A stretch of 64,000 nucleotides of DNA from Gordonia neofelifaecis NRRL B-59395. GTDB taxonomy: Bacteria > Actinomycetota > Actinomycetes > Mycobacteriales > Mycobacteriaceae. Shown piece by piece: positions 1 through 7,089 of the stretch; within the stretch, counting starts at the first letter, position 1, and every line of letters starts with the position of its first letter. The notes beneath the pieces were generated by a model. That model saw nothing but the letters and a program-made list of their open reading frames with translations, had not been told where the DNA came from and did not search any database. Position numbers and translations under genes: made by a program. The stretch spans positions 186,001 through 250,000 of the forward strand of contig NZ_AEUD01000002.1 in NCBI RefSeq assembly GCF_000192435.1, given 5' to 3'.

Positions 1-404
1 ATCGCCGCGTACCGGAGAGCGGCGTCGGTCCGCTCGCCCTCCGTGAGATCGAACAGCGGTCGCTCCAGAATCCCCTCGGACGCCAGGGCCAGACGAAGCG
101 CTGCCAGGGGCTCGACCTCCGGGGTGACGACTTTGCGAAGCAGGTCGACGGTGGCCGGGGAGAGCAGGCGCAGCTCGCCGATGCGCCGTGCGAACGCCGC
201 CGACTCGGCGTCGTCGGGCAGGGTGCCGTGAATCATCAGGTGCCACACGTCTTCGAAGCGCGAGGTTCGCGCGAGCTCCGTCGCGTCGTACTGGCGGTAG
301 TGGTAGAAGCCCTCCTCGCCGCGGACGTCGCCGATCGTGGTGTCGGTGACGACGACGTTCTTCAATCCACGAGGAACGGTGATGGGTTCGCTTGCTGGAC
401 TCAT
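1..404 (-). CDS. citA: Citrate synthase (CitA type), N-terminal part, cut by window edge
   Basis: Translating the minus strand from the ATG at 404 gives a protein that opens MSPASEPITVPRGLKNVVV and continues with TDTTIGDVRGEEGFYHYRQY and a DVWHLMIHG segment. This is the characteristic N-terminus of mycobacterial citrate synthase 2. The frame stays open to base 1, so about 134 residues are present and the catalytic C-terminal half lies outside the window. The enzyme condenses acetyl-CoA with oxaloacetate to enter the TCA cycle. The gene is divergent from a second, HTH-fused citrate synthase at 459, and the 54 bp between the two starts hold an inverted repeat. The family call is firm; whether it prefers propionyl-CoA (methylcitrate synthase) cannot be judged from this part. 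Confidence 0.85.
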   Translation of the reverse strand, partial: MSPASEPITVPRGLKNVVVTDTTIGDVRGEEGFYHYRQYDATELARTSRFEDVWHLMIHGTLPDDAESAAFARRIGELRLLSPATVDLLRKVVTPEVEPLAALRLALASEGILERPLFDLTEGERTDAALRYAA

Positions 405-426
405 ACGGCCGAGTCTGCGCCCGTTG

Positions 427-447
427 ATCAACATCTGCAATGTTGAT
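427..447. promoter_or_regulatory. Inverted repeat between divergent citrate synthase genes
   Basis: ATCAACAT (427-434) and ATGTTGAT (440-447) form a perfect 8-bp inverted repeat separated by 5 nt. It sits 12 bp upstream of the GTG at 459 and 23 bp upstream of the citA ATG at 404. It is AT-rich against a GC-rich background, as expected of an operator controlling both divergent genes. The HTH-fused citrate synthase itself is one candidate ligand; this is inference. Confidence 0.45.
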
Positions 448-458
448 TGAATCAATGA

Positions 459-1542
459 GTGGAGCAGTGGATCACCACGTCGGAGGCGGCCGCGCGGCTC
501 GGCGTCAAACGGGGGACGCTCTATTCGTACGTCAGCCGAGGAGTGCTGACCTCGCGGCGGATGCCCGGCCAGAACGAGTCGCTGTTCGACCGCACGCAGA
601 TCGACTCGCTCGCCGCGGCGAAGCACGACGGCCGGCGGTCCGGCGATCGGCTGCTCCGGTTCCGTGCCGTCGCCAGCGGCGTGTCGGCGATTCGGGACGA
701 CCGCCTCTATCTGCGCGGCAGGGACATCGAAGAGCTTTGCGCCGACATGGATTTCGCCGACGTGGCGCAGCTGGTGCTCGACTCCTCCGAGGCCAGGCCG
801 GTGCCGGACGTTGACACAACGGTCGTCCACGGCGTGTCGATCGAGCGACGCATCCCGTTGACGGTGGCGCTGGTCGCGGCCGCCGACCCGCTGCGCGCGG
901 ACCTGTCCGACGTCGGCGCACGCGTTCTCGGCCTGCTCCCGCATCTCGCCGCCGCAGTCCCCGAGATCGATTTCGCCCACCGGTGGGTCGACCTGCTCGC
1001 GACCGTCCTCATCGACAACGGCCTCGCCGCATCGACGACCGCGGCTCGGGTCGCGGCGTCCGCGCGGGCCGGGATCTTCGACGCCCTGCTCGCCGGCTAC
1101 GCGGCGCTGGCGGGACCGCTGCACGGCGGCGCGCCGGCGACGGCGCGAGCGCTGCTCGACGCGGTGGTCGGTGGTGCCGCGGTCGACCGCGCGCTCGCGG
1201 ACGCGGTGGTCGGCGGGCTGGTTCCGGGTTTCGGCCACGTCATCTACTCGGGGCCGGACCCGCGAGCGCAGATCGTCCTCGACCGGGTTCGCGCAGAGCG
1301 ACCGAGGTCGTCTGCCCTCGCTGCCGCCGAGGCCGTCGAGCAGCGCGTGGGGCGGCCGATGAACATCGACTTCGCAGGCGCGGTCGTGACCCACGAACTG
1401 GGCCTACCGGCCAGGTCCGGAGAGGTGCTCTTCGTGGGCTCTCGTCGAGCGTTCCGGGAGCCCCCGCCGGCAGCGTCCTCTCTCTGCGGCGGAGGAGTAC
1501 GGCGAGGCCCCGCTGCGCTGGCGCGGCAGTCGGACGGGCTGA
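459..1542 (+). pseudogene. HTH-fused citrate synthase with C-terminal frameshift
   Basis: Residues 5-35 (TSEAAARLGVKRGTLYSYV) form a MerR/Xis-type helix-turn-helix. They are followed by a citrate synthase domain with the LHGGAP histidine near residue 222, the FGHVIY histidine near 262 and the NIDFAG aspartate near 303, so all three catalytic positions are present. After GEVLF (about base 1430) the frame loses family resemblance. The expected ending, AAEEYGEAPLRWRGSRTG then TGA at 1540-1542, is found in the next frame (one base extra or two missing between about 1,430 and 1,480). The original frame instead runs on without a stop into the reverse transcriptase, giving an artefactual 863-codon ORF. 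Start: GTG 459, no clear ribosome binding site, so possibly leaderless. Such HTH-citrate synthases are common beside citA in actinobacteria. A real pseudogene and a sequencing error are both possible. Confidence 0.75.
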
Positions 1543-1570
1543 GCTGTTCGGCGGCAGCGGTCCGAACTCT

Positions 1571-1609
1571 GTCGAGTCGTCGATCGCCACGAACGACAAC
1601 TCGACACTT
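1571..1609 (+). repeat. Hairpin repeat, copy 1 (upstream of the reverse transcriptase)
   Basis: This segment matches 3071-3109 at 36 of 39 positions; only the loop-side CGA/TGC region and the last base differ. GTCGAGT (1571-1577) pairs with ACTCGAC (1599-1605). The outer part of the 5' arm seen in copy 2 is degenerate here, so the stem is shorter. It lies 29 nt after the displaced stop codon of the citrate synthase, where a terminator would be expected. Confidence 0.8.
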
Positions 1610-1616
1610 GATTGGT

Positions 1617-1691
1617 GGCGCGTCGGGTGCATTCACTGTTGGGCCTCGCAGCCGCGCGCAGGCGGCACACTCCGTGTGCTGGGTGCGCGCC
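1617..1691 (+). ncRNA. Structured non-coding stretch before the RT (candidate retron ncRNA)
   Basis: Retron reverse transcriptases are normally preceded by a structured msr-msd RNA. Here GGCGCG (1617-1622) can close on CGCGCC (1686-1691). Inside are two overlapping, mutually exclusive hairpins: GCCGC (1651-1655) with GCGGC (1662-1666), and GCACAC (1665-1670) with GTGTGC (1674-1679, loop TCC). No plausible gene occupies 1543-1742. I could not identify the conserved branching guanosine or definite a1/a2 repeats, so this is a candidate by position and folding only. Confidence 0.3.
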
Positions 1692-1742
1692 GATGACGAC
1701 AAGTCTGGTCGCACCGTCCTCCCCGCGGCAGAACGGGAGGAT

Positions 1743-3050
1743 GTGATCGAGCCGGGGATGCGGTCGCCGTTCCGCTTCGACCAGCACCGAGTGCATCGGG
1801 CGGTCGGCGCCGTCGTGGGATTGCTCGGCGCGGCCGCCGGTGACGATGCCGGTGACGATGCCGGGAGCCTGCGGACTGCACCAGAGCTCGACGGCGCGCT
1901 CGTCGCGGTCATCGACCCGGTGGACGCCGATGACCTCGCACAAGCGCTGATCAGGGAGTTCGCCTCTCCGCCGTCGTCAGAACGCCTCACCGCATTCATC
2001 GCCGCGATTCCGGCGGCGCCGCGTGTCCGTTGGCCGGAGCCGAGAACGTCCGCGCCGAGATTCGACGTCCGGCAAGTCGCCGATGTCGAAGCGCTGGCGC
2101 ACTGGCTGAACTTGGACCTGGGAGAACTGGAGTGGTTCGCCGCGCGCGGCCGATGGTCGCGCCGGACCGCGGAGCCGCTCCGTCACTATCGGGTGAAACG
2201 AATCGTGAAGCGCGACGGTGGGTTCCGGATCATCGAGGCGCCCAAGGAACGCCTCGCGACGGTGCAGCGCAAGGTCCTGGACGAGATTCTGGTCCATGTT
2301 CCGCCACACCCGTCGGCGCACGGTTTCATGCGTGGGCGGTCGGTCGAGTCGTTCGGTTCCCGGCATGCGCTCCACGACGTCGTGGTGCGGGTCGACCTGC
2401 GGCGTTGCTTCGAGCATGTGACCTATCCGCGTGTGAAGGCGGTGTTCTCCGCGATCGGGTACGCGCCCGCCGTCGCCTCGTACCTCGCCTGCCTGTGCAC
2501 CACGAGTCGGGCGATCGAAGACCGGCACCGCGTGGACTTCGACCATGCCGTGCTGCTTCGCGAGCGGCATCTCCCGCAGGGAGCGCCGACCTCGCCCGCG
2601 TTGCTGAACTTGGTACTGCGGCGCCTCGACTACCGGGTCGCGGGTTACGCCGCCCGGCACGGTGTCACCTACACCCGATACGGCGACGACCTCGCCTTCT
2701 CCGGCGACGACGTCGACGTCGGCGGGCTGCTCTGGTTCATCGAGCGGGTCGTGAAAGCCGAGGGATTCGCCGTCCATCGCGACAAGGTGCGCGTGATGCG
2801 CGACCACCAGCGGCAGCAGCTCGGCGGCCTCGTCGTCAACCGCGGGCCACGGTCCTGTCGCTCTGACTATGACGCACTGAAAGCGTTGCTGCACAATGCG
2901 ATCCGCGACGGCGCAGAATCGCAGAACCGGGATGACCGACCGGACTTCCGTTCTTACGTGTACGGCCGGATCGGTTGGGTGTCCACCGGATCGGCACGAC
3001 GCGGAGAGAAACTACGCACGATGGCCGCGCAGGTCGACTGGCACCGGTGA
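1743..3050 (+). CDS. Retron-type reverse transcriptase (RNA-directed DNA polymerase)
   Basis: About 435 residues. Visible RT blocks, in order: HYRVKRIVKRDGGFRIIEAP (block 0/1), AHGFMRGRSV, VVRVDLRRCFEHV (first catalytic Asp), LPQGAPTSPALLNLVL (block 4), YTRYGDDLAFSG (catalytic YxDD, here YGDD rather than the usual YADD) and LGGLVVNRGP (the retron VTGLVVN-like block). Before the polymerase lie about 140 residues, including LDLGELEWFAARGRWSRR, an extension I know from actinobacterial and myxobacterial retron-like RTs. There is no maturase, endonuclease or protease domain, so it is not a group II intron or retrotransposon enzyme. The start is uncertain: GTG 1743 follows GGGAGG only 2 nt upstream, and ATG 1758 is the alternative. 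No effector gene is adjacent. Hairpin repeats at 1571 and 3067 bracket the cassette. Confidence 0.85.
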   Translation: MIEPGMRSPFRFDQHRVHRAVGAVVGLLGAAAGDDAGDDAGSLRTAPELDGALVAVIDPVDADDLAQALIREFASPPSSERLTAFIAAIPAAPRVRWPEPRTSAPRFDVRQVADVEALAHWLNLDLGELEWFAARGRWSRRTAEPLRHYRVKRIVKRDGGFRIIEAPKERLATVQRKVLDEILVHVPPHPSAHGFMRGRSVESFGSRHALHDVVVRVDLRRCFEHVTYPRVKAVFSAIGYAPAVASYLACLCTTSRAIEDRHRVDFDHAVLLRERHLPQGAPTSPALLNLVLRRLDYRVAGYAARHGVTYTRYGDDLAFSGDDVDVGGLLWFIERVVKAEGFAVHRDKVRVMRDHQRQQLGGLVVNRGPRSCRSDYDALKALLHNAIRDGAESQNRDDRPDFRSYVYGRIGWVSTGSARRGEKLRTMAAQVDWHR

Positions 3051-3066
3051 CGCCAGGTGTGCCGAG

Positions 3067-3109
3067 AAGTGTCGAGTCGTTGCTCGCCACGAACGACAAC
3101 TCGACACTT
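3067..3109. terminator. Hairpin repeat, copy 2; bidirectional terminator between RT and trmL
   Basis: AAGTGTCGAGT (3067-3077) pairs perfectly with ACTCGACACTT (3099-3109), and an inner CGTT/AACG pair tightens the loop. The 3' side continues into a short T run. It lies between the convergent ends of the RT gene (3050) and trmL (3123), the right place for a bidirectional terminator. Positions 3071-3109 repeat 1571-1609, exactly 1,500 bp away. Confidence 0.75.
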
Positions 3110-3122
3110 TTCCGGGCAGTCG

Positions 3123-3587
3123 TCACACGGCGCCGTCGAATCCGTTCTGCCGCCAGGCCTCGTACAGGGCGACGCTGGTCGCGTTCGCGAGATTCATCGA
3201 CCGTCGGCCCTCGAGCATCGGAATCCGCAACTGGTCGGTGACGTGCGGATCGGCGAGCACCTCGTCGGGCAGGCCGGTCGGCTCGGGGCCGAAGAGCAGG
3301 ACGTCGCCGGGTTCGTACGAGACGTCGGTGTAGAACCGCGTCGCGTGAGCGGTGAATGCGAACACCCTGGTCGGCGCGAGCTTCTCCCACGCCGTCGCCA
3401 GATCGGGATGAACCGTGACGTTGGCCATCTCGTGGTAGTCGAGGCCCGCGCGGCGCACCTGTGCATCGGTCATGGTGAAGCCCAGCGGCTCGATCAGGTG
3501 CAGTTCGCAGCCGGTGTTGGCCGCGATCCGGATCGCGTTGCCGGTGTTGGGTGGGATGCAGGGCTGAAAGTAGACGATCCGGAACAC
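3123..3587 (-). CDS. trmL: tRNA (cytidine(34)-2'-O)-methyltransferase TrmL
   Basis: 154 residues from GTG 3587, opening VFRIVYFQPCIPPNTGNAIR. This is the small SPOUT (SpoU) methyltransferase family that 2'-O-methylates the wobble base of tRNA-Leu using S-adenosylmethionine. The trefoil-knot SAM-binding motifs are visible: LLFGPEPTGLP near residue 100 and IPMLEGRRSMNLANATSVALYE near the C-terminus. The GTG was chosen because conserved sequence begins there. TACAAT at 3599-3594 is a good -10 element placed so that the mRNA could be leaderless. The in-frame ORF extends 35 codons upstream but is not family-like. The M. tuberculosis counterpart is annotated spoU (Rv3366). Confidence 0.9.
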   Translation of the reverse strand: MFRIVYFQPCIPPNTGNAIRIAANTGCELHLIEPLGFTMTDAQVRRAGLDYHEMANVTVHPDLATAWEKLAPTRVFAFTAHATRFYTDVSYEPGDVLLFGPEPTGLPDEVLADPHVTDQLRIPMLEGRRSMNLANATSVALYEAWRQNGFDGAV

Positions 3588-3897
3588 ACGGCGATTGTAT
3601 GCTTGTGGTGAGGCGGGCTCATCCGGCACCTCCCGCGAACGTACTTGACGCCAGTCGACCAATCGTGCGACTATGTTGTGCCCGCAAGACATTGGCGTCG
3701 ATCATCTCACGGTCCGCCGCGAACCTCTTGCGAATCTCCTGAGGACCTCTGGGTCTGGGATCGCGCGCCGAACGGCGCAGGCGAGCCACGAGAACCTCAC
3801 GCAGTCCGTCACTGGGCCGACATCGGAGCCCGAGACCCGCACATACTCCGCAGCGGCGCGAGCCGCTGCCACCTACGCATGCCTAGGAGGCATAACC
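3588..3897. other. Non-coding stretch with structured leader of the 46-codon gene
   Basis: No convincing gene is seen here. Just before the small ORF at 3898 are two hairpins. One is a perfect 8-bp stem GCAGCGGC (3850-3857) / GCCGCTGC (3862-3869) closed by a GCGA tetraloop of the GNRA type. The other is a 5-bp stem ATGCC (3879-3883) / GGCAT (3889-3893), which holds most of the AGGAGG ribosome binding site (3885-3890) in its loop and 3' arm. The arrangement could control translation of the small protein. Confidence 0.45.
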
Positions 3898-4038
3898 ATG
3901 AACACCCATATCGATACCCACACCGACCGACTCGACCCGAAGCAGACGGTCTGGTTCCAGATCGACGACGCCACCGGCTTCTATGTGACGGTCGAGGAGT
4001 TCCTCGCCGTCGCCCGCTCGCAGATGGTGGCCGCTTGA
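3898..4038 (+). CDS. Small protein of unknown function (46 residues)
   Basis: ATG 3898 is preceded by a near-perfect ribosome binding site, AGGAGG at 3885-3890 with 7-nt spacing. The product starts MNTHIDTHTDRLDPKQTVWF and continues with QIDDATGFYVTVEEFLAVAR. There is no signal peptide, membrane segment or cysteine. It is acidic in the middle with an amphipathic C-terminal stretch. I do not recognise a family. The frame is open upstream to 3673, but the strong RBS and lower-quality upstream sequence favour 3898. It stands alone between trmL (divergent) and a P450 (convergent) and ends just before a strong hairpin. The translation signal makes a real gene likely. Confidence 0.6.
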   Translation: MNTHIDTHTDRLDPKQTVWFQIDDATGFYVTVEEFLAVARSQMVAA

Positions 4039-4067
4039 TCTGATTGTCCGGTCAACGTCACGCTGCG

Positions 4068-4116
4068 ACAAGACCGTCGTTCGGTGTCACCTGGTGGCAC
4101 CGAACGACGGTCTTGT
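4068..4116. terminator. 19-bp perfect hairpin at convergent gene ends (repeat family B, copy 1)
   Basis: A perfect 19-bp inverted repeat, 4068-4086 with 4098-4116, starts ACAAGACCGTCG and has an 11-nt loop, TCACCTGGTGG. It separates the small gene (ends 4038) from the P450 gene and should terminate both. The stop codon of the P450 gene lies inside it, so the last residues of that protein are encoded by the hairpin. A second family member sits at 31847-31891. Confidence 0.8.
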
Positions 4117-5427
4117 GCGCGACAGCGTCACGCGGCCGCCGCGAGCGGGCGCGTAGGCGACGCCGCGCGAGTGCCAGCGTTCGTCTTTCGCCGTCGTGGG
4201 CTGCACGGTGAACGACCGGAACAGTTCGCGCAGAACGACATCCATCTCCATGTGGGCGAAGGCGGAGCCGATGCAGCGGCGGGTGCCGCCGCCGAACGGC
4301 AGCCAGGCCTGTCCGGGTCTGGCGCCGACGAACCGCTCCGGGTCGAACCGTTCGGGGTCGGCGAACTCGCGGCTGTCGTCGTGCAGCAGGGAGATGCCGA
4401 CGATCACGTTGTAGCCCTTGGGGATTCGGTACGGTCCGAGCTCGAGCGAGTCGGCGATCACGTGGCGGCCGAACAGGTCGATCACCGGACGGCTCCGCTG
4501 CACCTCGTGGATCGTCGCGATCCGAAGGGTGTTCTCGTCGGAATCGGCCTCGGCCGCGAGGTCGGCGAGGATCGCCGGGTGCCTGCTGAGCCGCTCCATC
4601 GCCCACGCGAGGGTGGTGGCGGTGGTCTCATGACCTGCGGCCAGCAGTGTCAGCAGCTCGTCGCTGATCTCGGCGTCCGTCATCGAGCTGCCGTCGTCGT
4701 ATGAGCTCTGCACCATGAGGGCGAGGATGTCCGCCCGATCCGCGAGCTGTGGGTCGGCGCGGGCCTCCCGGATCAGCGGCACGACCACCGCGTCGTATGC
4801 GGCGCGCTCGGCGGCGAATCGATTGCGGGGGTTGAACGATCCACCGATGCCGGGGAGATCGGGCAGCGTCGTCAATCTCGATCCGTGCGTCACCAGCGGC
4901 GGCATCAGCTCGCGGAGCGCGTCCAACCGCATGCCGTCGGCGCCGAACACGGCGCGCAGAATCACGTTGAGCGTGATGCGCATCATCGGTTCCAGCGTCG
5001 GGAACGGCCGGCCGATCGGCCAGGTCGCGGACTCGGCGGCGAACTCCTCGGCGACGATCTCCTCGTAGGCTTTGATCCGCTTGCCGTGCAGCGGAGGGGT
5101 CAGCAGCTTGCGGCGTCGACGATGGTCGTCGGCGTCGAGCGCGAACATCGAACCCCCACCCAAGATCCGACCGAGATTGGGCCGGACGTTCGCGACCACG
5201 TCGGACTTCGCCATGCACAGTTGCTTGGCCATCGCGGGATCGCTGATCAGGACGGCGTCGCCGAATGCGGGCAGGGCGAGCGTGACGGCGTCGCCGTAGC
5301 GACGCGCCAGTCGTTGCAGCGCACGGCGTCGGCCTACCAAGAACTCCGCGCCCTGGACGGCACGCGGTCGGTGAGGGCCGGGAGGCAGATGGTCCGCGAG
5401 GGCCGGGCTTGAGAGATCGACGTTCAT
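4087..5427 (-). CDS. Cytochrome P450
   Basis: 446 residues from ATG 5427, with AAAGGA about 8 nt upstream. All P450 hallmarks are present: the I-helix LLAAGHETTATTLAW near residue 263, the K-helix ExxR (HEVQRSRP, near 315), the PERFDPERF meander (near 371) and the haem-binding loop LPFGGGTRRCIGSAFAHMEM with the proximal cysteine near residue 396. It resembles actinobacterial CYP135/CYP138-type enzymes; substrate unknown. It needs a ferredoxin and reductase encoded elsewhere. The C-terminal TRPSFGATR tail is encoded by the 4068-4116 hairpin. It is divergent from a TetR regulator, with a repeated GTAC operator between them, so repression by that regulator is likely. Confidence 0.93.
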   Translation of the reverse strand: MNVDLSSPALADHLPPGPHRPRAVQGAEFLVGRRRALQRLARRYGDAVTLALPAFGDAVLISDPAMAKQLCMAKSDVVANVRPNLGRILGGGSMFALDADDHRRRRKLLTPPLHGKRIKAYEEIVAEEFAAESATWPIGRPFPTLEPMMRITLNVILRAVFGADGMRLDALRELMPPLVTHGSRLTTLPDLPGIGGSFNPRNRFAAERAAYDAVVVPLIREARADPQLADRADILALMVQSSYDDGSSMTDAEISDELLTLLAAGHETTATTLAWAMERLSRHPAILADLAAEADSDENTLRIATIHEVQRSRPVIDLFGRHVIADSLELGPYRIPKGYNVIVGISLLHDDSREFADPERFDPERFVGARPGQAWLPFGGGTRRCIGSAFAHMEMDVVLRELFRSFTVQPTTAKDERWHSRGVAYAPARGGRVTLSRTRPSFGATR

Positions 5428-5481
5428 GAGTAGGTCCTTTCTCGGCCGGGTGACGGCCCATGCCGTTCGCTCAGCCACTCT

Positions 5482-5516
5482 GGTACCGCTTGGTACCAAC
5501 GGTACGATGAAGTACC
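5482..5516. promoter_or_regulatory. Phased GTAC repeats: likely TetR operator over promoter
   Basis: Four GTAC cores at 5483, 5493, 5502 and 5512 (two within the palindrome GGTACC) recur every 9-10 bp, so they lie on one face of the helix. TACGAT at 5503-5508 within the array is a good -10 hexamer for the rightward gene. The array lies between the P450 start (5427, leftward) and the TetR start (5570). Co-repression of both genes is inferred. Confidence 0.65.
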
Positions 5517-5569
5517 AGACTTGCCAAGGGCCGGCGACGAAAAGCCCCCAGAACTGTGAGGTGCATGCA

Positions 5570-6169
5570 ATGGCGTCGACGACCGCGCTGGACGGCACCA
5601 CGGTGCGCGGACGGCTTCTCGAGGCGATGCTCGTCTGCCTGGACGAGCGCGGCTACCGAGCGACGACCATCGCCGACATCGTGCGGGCCGCGAGGACGTC
5701 GAAGCGGTCGTTCTATGAACAGTTCACCGACAAGCAGGAGTGCTACCTGGAACTGCTGGGTTCGGTGAACCACGAACTCCTGGCTGCGATCGAGGCGGCC
5801 GTCGATCAGGGTGCGCCGTGGCGAGAGCAGGTCCGTCAGGCGGTCCATGCGTACATCGCGGTGTGCGAGTCGCACCCGTCGATCACCCGCAGCTGGATCC
5901 GGGAACTGCCCGCGCTCGGCGACGTGGCGCGAGCGGTCCAGCTCGCGTCGCTTGAGTCGTTCACCGAATTGATGGCGCGATTGACGAGCACCGAGCAGTT
6001 CCGCGCGGCGCGCATCGAGCCGATCGCGCGCGAGACGGCGGTGATCATCTGGGGCGGCATTCGGGAGCTCGCCGCGTCGACCCTGGAGGACGGTCGTCCG
6101 CTGCGAACCCTCGAGGAGTCGGCGGTCGCGGCGTGTCTGGCGCTGACCGCTGCCGGGAGATCGACGTGA
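5570..6169 (+). CDS. TetR/AcrR family transcriptional regulator
   Basis: 199 residues from ATG 5570. The N-terminal HTH is typical: RLLEAMLVCLDERGYRATTI, then ADIVRAARTSKRSFYEQFTDK (about residues 14-54). The C-terminal ligand-binding half is all-helical and not assignable. An in-frame start further upstream (5426) would run through the operator and is rejected. The gene is divergent from the P450 at 4087-5427 and most likely represses it and itself through the phased GTAC sites, releasing them when a P450 substrate or toxic lipophile binds. Confidence 0.9.
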   Translation: MASTTALDGTTVRGRLLEAMLVCLDERGYRATTIADIVRAARTSKRSFYEQFTDKQECYLELLGSVNHELLAAIEAAVDQGAPWREQVRQAVHAYIAVCESHPSITRSWIRELPALGDVARAVQLASLESFTELMARLTSTEQFRAARIEPIARETAVIIWGGIRELAASTLEDGRPLRTLEESAVAACLALTAAGRST

Positions 6170-6222
6170 TCTCCATCGGCGGATACACGCGACCGGCACC
6201 GGAAGTGGAACAATAGGGAGCC

Positions 6223-7089
6223 GTGACGGCGATTCGACTGGACGGCAAACTCACCCGCGACGAGATCTTCACCGATCTGAGCGCCCGCGTGGCGCGGCTC
6301 AACGCGGCCGGGATCACTCCCGGCCTCGGAACCGTGCTGGTCGGCGACGACCCGGGCTCGCACTCGTACGTCAAGGGCAAGCACTCCGACTGCGCCAAGG
6401 TCGGGATCGCCTCGATCCGCAAGGACCTTCCGGCGGATGCGACGACCGAGCAGCTGAATGCGGCGATCGACGAGCTCAACGCGGACCCCGCCTGCACCGG
6501 CTACATCGTGCAGCTGCCGCTGCCGAAGCACCTCGACGAGAACGCGGCGCTCGAGCGCATCGCGCCGGAGAAGGACGCCGACGGCCTGCACCCGATCAAC
6601 CTCGGACGGCTGGTGCTCGGCAAGGAGTCGACGCTGCCGTGCACCCCGCGCGGCGTGATCCACCTGCTCCGCCGCTACGACATCCCGCTCGACGGAGCCC
6701 GGGTCACCGTGGTCGGCCGCGGCGTGACCATCGGCCGCCCGATCGGCCTACTGCTGACTCGTCGCAGCGAGAACGCGACGGTCACCCTGTGCCACACCGG
6801 AACTCGGGATCTCGCCGCCGAGGTCAGTCGTGCTGACATCGTCGTCGCGGCCGCGGGCGTGCCGCATCTGATCACGCCCGACATGGTGAAGCCGGGCGCG
6901 GCCGTCATCGACGTCGGCGTCAGTCGCACCGAGGCGGGCCTCACCGGTGACGTGCATCCGGACGTCTGGGAGGTCGCGGGCGCGGTGTCGCCGAACCCCG
7001 GCGGCGTCGGTCCGCTGACGCGCGCCTTCCTGCTGGCGAATGTCGTCGAGCGGGCCGAGGCGCAGCTGGCGGCCGCCGAGGGCGAATGA
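6223..7089 (+). CDS. folD: Bifunctional methylenetetrahydrofolate dehydrogenase/cyclohydrolase FolD
   Basis: 288 residues from GTG 6223, a normal FolD length. It interconverts 5,10-methylene-THF, 5,10-methenyl-THF and 10-formyl-THF with NADP+, feeding purine and formyl-Met synthesis. Visible motifs: [15 protein letters not shown] (catalytic Tyr and Lys, about 46-60), the active-site strand [25 protein letters not shown], the nucleotide-binding [12 protein letters not shown], and C-terminal [16 protein letters not shown]. Its stop overlaps the start of the following DUF3017 gene by 4 nt, an arrangement conserved in mycobacteria (Rv3356c-Rv3355c). Confidence 0.97.
   Translation: MTAIRLDGKLTRDEIFTDLSARVARLNAAGITPGLGTVLVGDDPGSHSYVKGKHSDCAKVGIASIRKDLPADATTEQLNAAIDELNADPACTGYIVQLPLPKHLDENAALERIAPEKDADGLHPINLGRLVLGKESTLPCTPRGVIHLLRRYDIPLDGARVTVVGRGVTIGRPIGLLLTRRSENATVTLCHTGTRDLAAEVSRADIVVAAAGVPHLITPDMVKPGAAVIDVGVSRTEAGLTGDVHPDVWEVAGAVSPNPGGVGPLTRAFLLANVVERAEAQLAAAEGE

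Noticed and set aside
459-3050. One 863-residue fusion of citrate synthase and reverse transcriptase
   Set aside because: The citrate synthase C-terminus and stop are found in another frame, and 1543-1740 encodes nothing recognisable in the fused frame; the open frame looks accidental.
1571-3109. Phage or integrase attachment sites (attL/attR)
   Set aside because: No integrase or recombinase gene lies between or beside the repeats, and copy 2 works as an ordinary terminator at convergent ends.
4087-5601. Longer P450 starting at 5601
   Set aside because: The extra N-terminal residues cross the operator/promoter region; ATG 5427 has a good ribosome binding site and family-like start.
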